A stretch of 64,000 nt of DNA from Hydractinia symbiolongicarpus. Its lineage: Eukaryota > Cnidaria > Hydrozoa > Anthoathecata > Hydractiniidae. The stretch covers positions 682,001 to 746,000 of the forward strand of contig NC_079882.1 in assembly GCF_029227915.1 (NCBI RefSeq), written 5' to 3'. Positions 60,934-64,000 of this stretch are shown here, in pieces; the first letter of the stretch is position 1, and each line of letters begins with the position of its first letter. The notes beneath the pieces were generated by a model. It saw only the letters and a program-made list of their open reading frames with translations, was not told where the DNA came from and did not search any database. The position numbers were made by a program, and so were the translations under genes.

Positions 60934-63900
60934 GCTACCACAGCGCCAAGTGTAATCGCTGAGTTGCGGCAATCATGTCAAATTAAGAAGAATGTTTTTT
61001 CTTGGAGTCCAATTGTCTCACTTTCACATTTATAAGGTCACAGTCCAAAATCAGTTCAATTAAGTCCCACAGTCAATCGTTTCACTGTTAAACGCGATAC
61101 AACCTAGTAATACCGGAGAGATATCACGAAATACCTGTTGGTACGAATATGTGACTCAACCGTTGTAACTCAAACGGATTGATACTGTTAGAATGTCAAT
61201 GAAATGTAGTTTTTGAAACTGTCTCTATTTCTTCAGCGCAGGATAACGGCTAGGATTGGTCCTACAGTAAAAAATGTCTTATTTATCTAATTTTTTAAAT
61301 GAAGCGCTACCACAGCTCCCAGTGTAATCGCTGAGTTCCGGCAATCATGTCAAATTAAGAAGAATGTTATTTCTTGGAGACCGATTGTCTCACTTATAAC
61401 ATTTATAAGGTCACAGTCCAAAATCAGTTCAATTAAGTCGCACAGTCAATCGTTTCACTGTTAAAAGCGATGCAACCTAGTAATATGAGAAAAATATCGC
61501 TGAATAGATGTTGGTACGAGTATGTGACGCAACCGTTGTAACTGAAGCGGATTGATACCGTTAGAAAATCAACGAAATGTAGTTTTTGAAACTGTCGCTA
61601 TTTCTTCAGCGCAGGATAACGGCTAGAATTGGTCCCACAGTAAAAAACGACTTATTTATCTAAATTTTTAAATGAAGCGCTACCACAGCTCCCAGTGTAA
61701 TCGCTGAGTTCCGGCAATCATGTCAAATTAAGAAGAATGTTATTTCTTGGAGACCAATTGTCTCACTTATAACATTTATAAGGTCACAGTCCAAAATCAA
61801 TTCAATTAAGTCGCACAGTCAATCGTTTCACTGTTAAAAGCGATGCAACCTAGTAATAACAGATAAATATCGCTAAATACATGTTGGTACGAATGTGTGA
61901 CCCAACCGTTGTAACTCAAACGGACTGACATCGTTAGAAAGTCAGTGAAATTTAGTATTTGAAACTGTTGCTATTTCTTCAGCGCAGGATAACGGCTAGG
62001 ATTGGTCCTACAGTAAAAAATGTCTTATTTATCTAAATTTTTAAATGAAGCGCTACCACAGCGCCCAGTGTAATCGCTGAGTTACGGCAATCATGTCAAA
62101 TTAAGAAGAATGTTTCTTCTTGGAGTCCAATTGTCTCAATTTCACTCTTATCAGGTCACGGCCAAAATCAGTACAATTAAGTCCCACAGTCAATCGTTTC
62201 ACTGTTAAACGCGATACAACCTAGTAGTACCGGAACGATATCACGAAATACATGTTGGTACGAATAGGTGACTCAACCGTTGTAACTCAAACGGATTGAT
62301 ACTGTTAGAAAGTCAATGAAATGTAGTTTTTGAAACTGTCTCTATTTCTTCAGCGTATGATAACGGCTAGGATAGGTCCCACAGTAAAAAATGAATTATT
62401 TATCTAAATTTTTAAATGGAGCGCTACCACAGCGCCCAGTGTATTCGCTGAGTTCCGGCAATCATGTCAAATTAGGAAGAATGTTATTTTTTGGAGTCCA
62501 ATAGTCTCACTTTCACATTTATAAGGTCACAGCCCAAAATTAGTTCAATTAAGTCTCACATACAATCGTTTCACTGTTAAAAGCGATGCAACCTAGTAAT
62601 AACAGATAAATATCGCTAAATACATGTTGGTACGAATGTGTGACACAACGGTTGTAACTCAAACGGATTGACATCGTTAGAAAGTCAGTGAAATTTAGTA
62701 TTTGAAACTGTCGCTATTTCTTCAGCGCAGGATAACGGCTAGGATTGGTCCTACAGTAAAAAATGTTTTATTTATCTAAATTTTTAAATGAAGCGCTACC
62801 ACAGCTCCCAGTGTAATCGCTGAGTTCCGGCAATCATGCCAAATTAAGAAGAATGTTTCTTCTTGGAGTCCAATTGTCTCAATTTCACATTTATAAGGTC
62901 ACGGCCAAAATCAGTACAATTAAGTCCCACAGTCAATCGTTTCACTGTTAAACGCGATACAACCTAGTAGTACCGGAACGATATCACGAAATACATGTTG
63001 GTACGAATATGTGACTCAACCGTTGTAACTTAAACGGATTGATGCTGTTAGAAAGTCAATGAAATGTAGTTTTTGAAACTGTCTCTATTTCTTCAGCACA
63101 GGATAACGGCTAGGATTGGTCCCACAGTAAATAATGAATTATTTATCTAAATTTTTAAATGAAGCGCTACCACAGCGCCCAGTGTAATCGCTGAGTTCCG
63201 GCAATCATGTCAAATTAAGAAGAATGTTATTTCTTGGAGACCAATTGTCTCACTTATAACATTTATAAGGTCACAGTCCAAAATCAGTTCAATTAAGTCG
63301 CACAGTCAATCGTTTCACTGTTAAAAGCGATGCAACCTAGTAATAACAGATAAATATCGCTAAATACATGTTGGTACGAATGTGTGACCCAACCGTTGTA
63401 ACTCAAACGGACTGACATCGTTAGAAAGTCAGTGAAATTTAGTATTTGAAACTGTTGCTATTTCTTCAGCGCAGGATAACGGCTAGGATTGGTCCTACAG
63501 TAAAAAATGTCTTATTTATCTAAATTTTTAAATGAAGCGCTACCACAGCGCCCAGTGTAATCGCTGAGTTACGGCAATCATGTCAAATTAAAAAGAATGT
63601 TTCTTCTTGGAGTCCAATTGTCTCAATTTCACCCTTATAAGGTCACGGCCAAAATCAGTACAATTAAGTCCCACAGTCAATCGTTTCACTGTTAAACGCG
63701 ATACAACCTAGTAGTACCGGAACGATATCACGAAATACATGTTGGTACGAATAGGTGACTCAACCGTTGTAACTCAAACGGATTGATACTGTTAGAAAGT
63801 CAATGAAATGTAGTTTTTGAAACTGTCTCTATTTCTTCAGCGTATGATAACGGCTAGGATAGGTCCCACAGTAAAAAATGAATTATTTATCTAAATTTTT

Positions 63901-64000
63901 AAATGGAGCGCTACCACAGCGCCCAGTGTATTCGCTGAGTTCCGGCAATCATGTCAAATTAGGAAGAATGTTATTTTTTGGAGTCCAATAGTCTCACTTT
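60934..64000 (+). repeat. Block XII: return to the block II/III transition
   Basis: Starts are 60934, 61285, 61658, 62031, 62402, 62774, 63145, 63518 and 63889 (cut by the window end). Up to about 63010 it matches 14443-16530 at offset 46491. The unit at 62774 then switches to a 'cttaaacggattgatgctg' type and ends like the 'cagcacaggataacgg' type. The next unit (63145) restarts at the 15167/19260 type, repeating the series 15167, 15540, 15911. The last unit holds 112 bases. Confidence 0.9.

Larger units (their letters stand above)
1..64000 (+). repeat. Satellite DNA array, ~372-bp monomer, about 175 head-to-tail units
   Basis: The whole window consists of one tandem repeat family. Seen directly: the start motif 'atctaaattttt' (or a one- or two-base variant) recurs every 371-374 bases, followed in order by 'gctaccacag', 'aatcatgtcaaa', 'cttggagtccaa', 'ataaggtca', 'caattaagtc', 'caacctagta', 'atgttggtacga', 'cggattga', 'tcaatgaaatgtag' and 'ggctaggattggtccc'. 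All copies read in the same direction. The only units far from normal length are two 114-bp truncated copies and four copies of one rearranged unit. No gene, RNA gene or unique DNA interrupts the array, so no gap between features is anything but satellite. Known for such families: arrays of this kind form heterochromatin, often at or near centromeres. Inference: this one does too, but nothing in the sequence proves a chromosomal position. I do not recognise the family by name. Confidence 0.98.

Noticed and set aside
1-64000. CRISPR array or bacterial tandem repeat
   Set aside because: Repeats are about 372 bp, contiguous and without unique spacers, which does not fit direct repeats of 23-50 bp separated by unique spacers.
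1-64000. Assignment to a named ~360-370-bp satellite (for example Drosophila 1.688 or the Tribolium 360-bp family)
   Set aside because: Only the length is similar. I do not recognise the sequence as any of these, and a database search would be needed.

Overview
The window is one continuous block of tandem satellite DNA. From base 1 to base 64000 it is built from head-to-tail copies of a monomer of about 372 bp (371-374 bp), all in the same orientation. I placed about 175 monomer units by hand from the recurring start 'atctaaattttt' and the motif 'gctaccacag' about 20 bases later. I see no protein-coding gene, RNA gene, recognisable transposon, CRISPR array or unique sequence, and no stretch that the monomer does not explain. 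The longest open frames (61-63 codons, minus strand) are by-products of the repeat.

The organism is a eukaryote, and this is probably constitutive heterochromatin (pericentromeric, centromeric or subtelomeric); the sequence alone does not say which. The first monomer is 37.6% GC by hand count (140/372) and holds 17 CpG, roughly 1.3 times expectation. That argues against a heavily CpG-methylated genome such as a vertebrate and would fit many insects or other invertebrates. I do not recognise the family as any named satellite and give no species.

Layout: (I) 1-6700, 18 monomers including a 3-monomer (1117 bp) tandem unit. (II) 6701-15166, a diverse block ending in a unique rearranged monomer that carries an inverted segment (14377-14443). 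(III) 15167-22980, two copies of an 11-monomer, 4093-bp higher-order repeat (HOR), the second one monomer short. (IV) 23355-26335, mixed monomers. (V) 26336-31552, a very homogeneous 5/4/5-monomer HOR (1863, 1491 and 1863 bp). (VI) 31553-37141, mixed, with a 9-monomer (3354-bp) relation. (VII) 37142-40716, a 1972-bp unit present twice, each copy with a 114-bp truncated monomer. (VIII) about 40561-48908, an 11-monomer 4096-bp duplication whose sequence matches block II. (IX-XI) 48909-60933, three derivatives of the second half of block II, each ending in the same inverted-segment monomer. (XII) 60934-64000, a return to the block II/III transition.

Block II (6701 to about 15900) therefore recurs as about 45559-54014, some 38.1 kb away, and its distal part recurs twice more. 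Nearly all block junctions lie inside sequence shared by both parent monomers and keep the 372-bp register, the signature of unequal crossing-over or gene conversion. The exceptions are the inverted-segment monomer and the 114-bp truncated monomer, whose joints look like microhomology or template-switch events. Both were later copied along with the array. I found no evidence of an undescribed coding system; what is worth attention is the nested HOR history, the inverted-segment monomer and a small conserved dyad with an apparently compensated variant.
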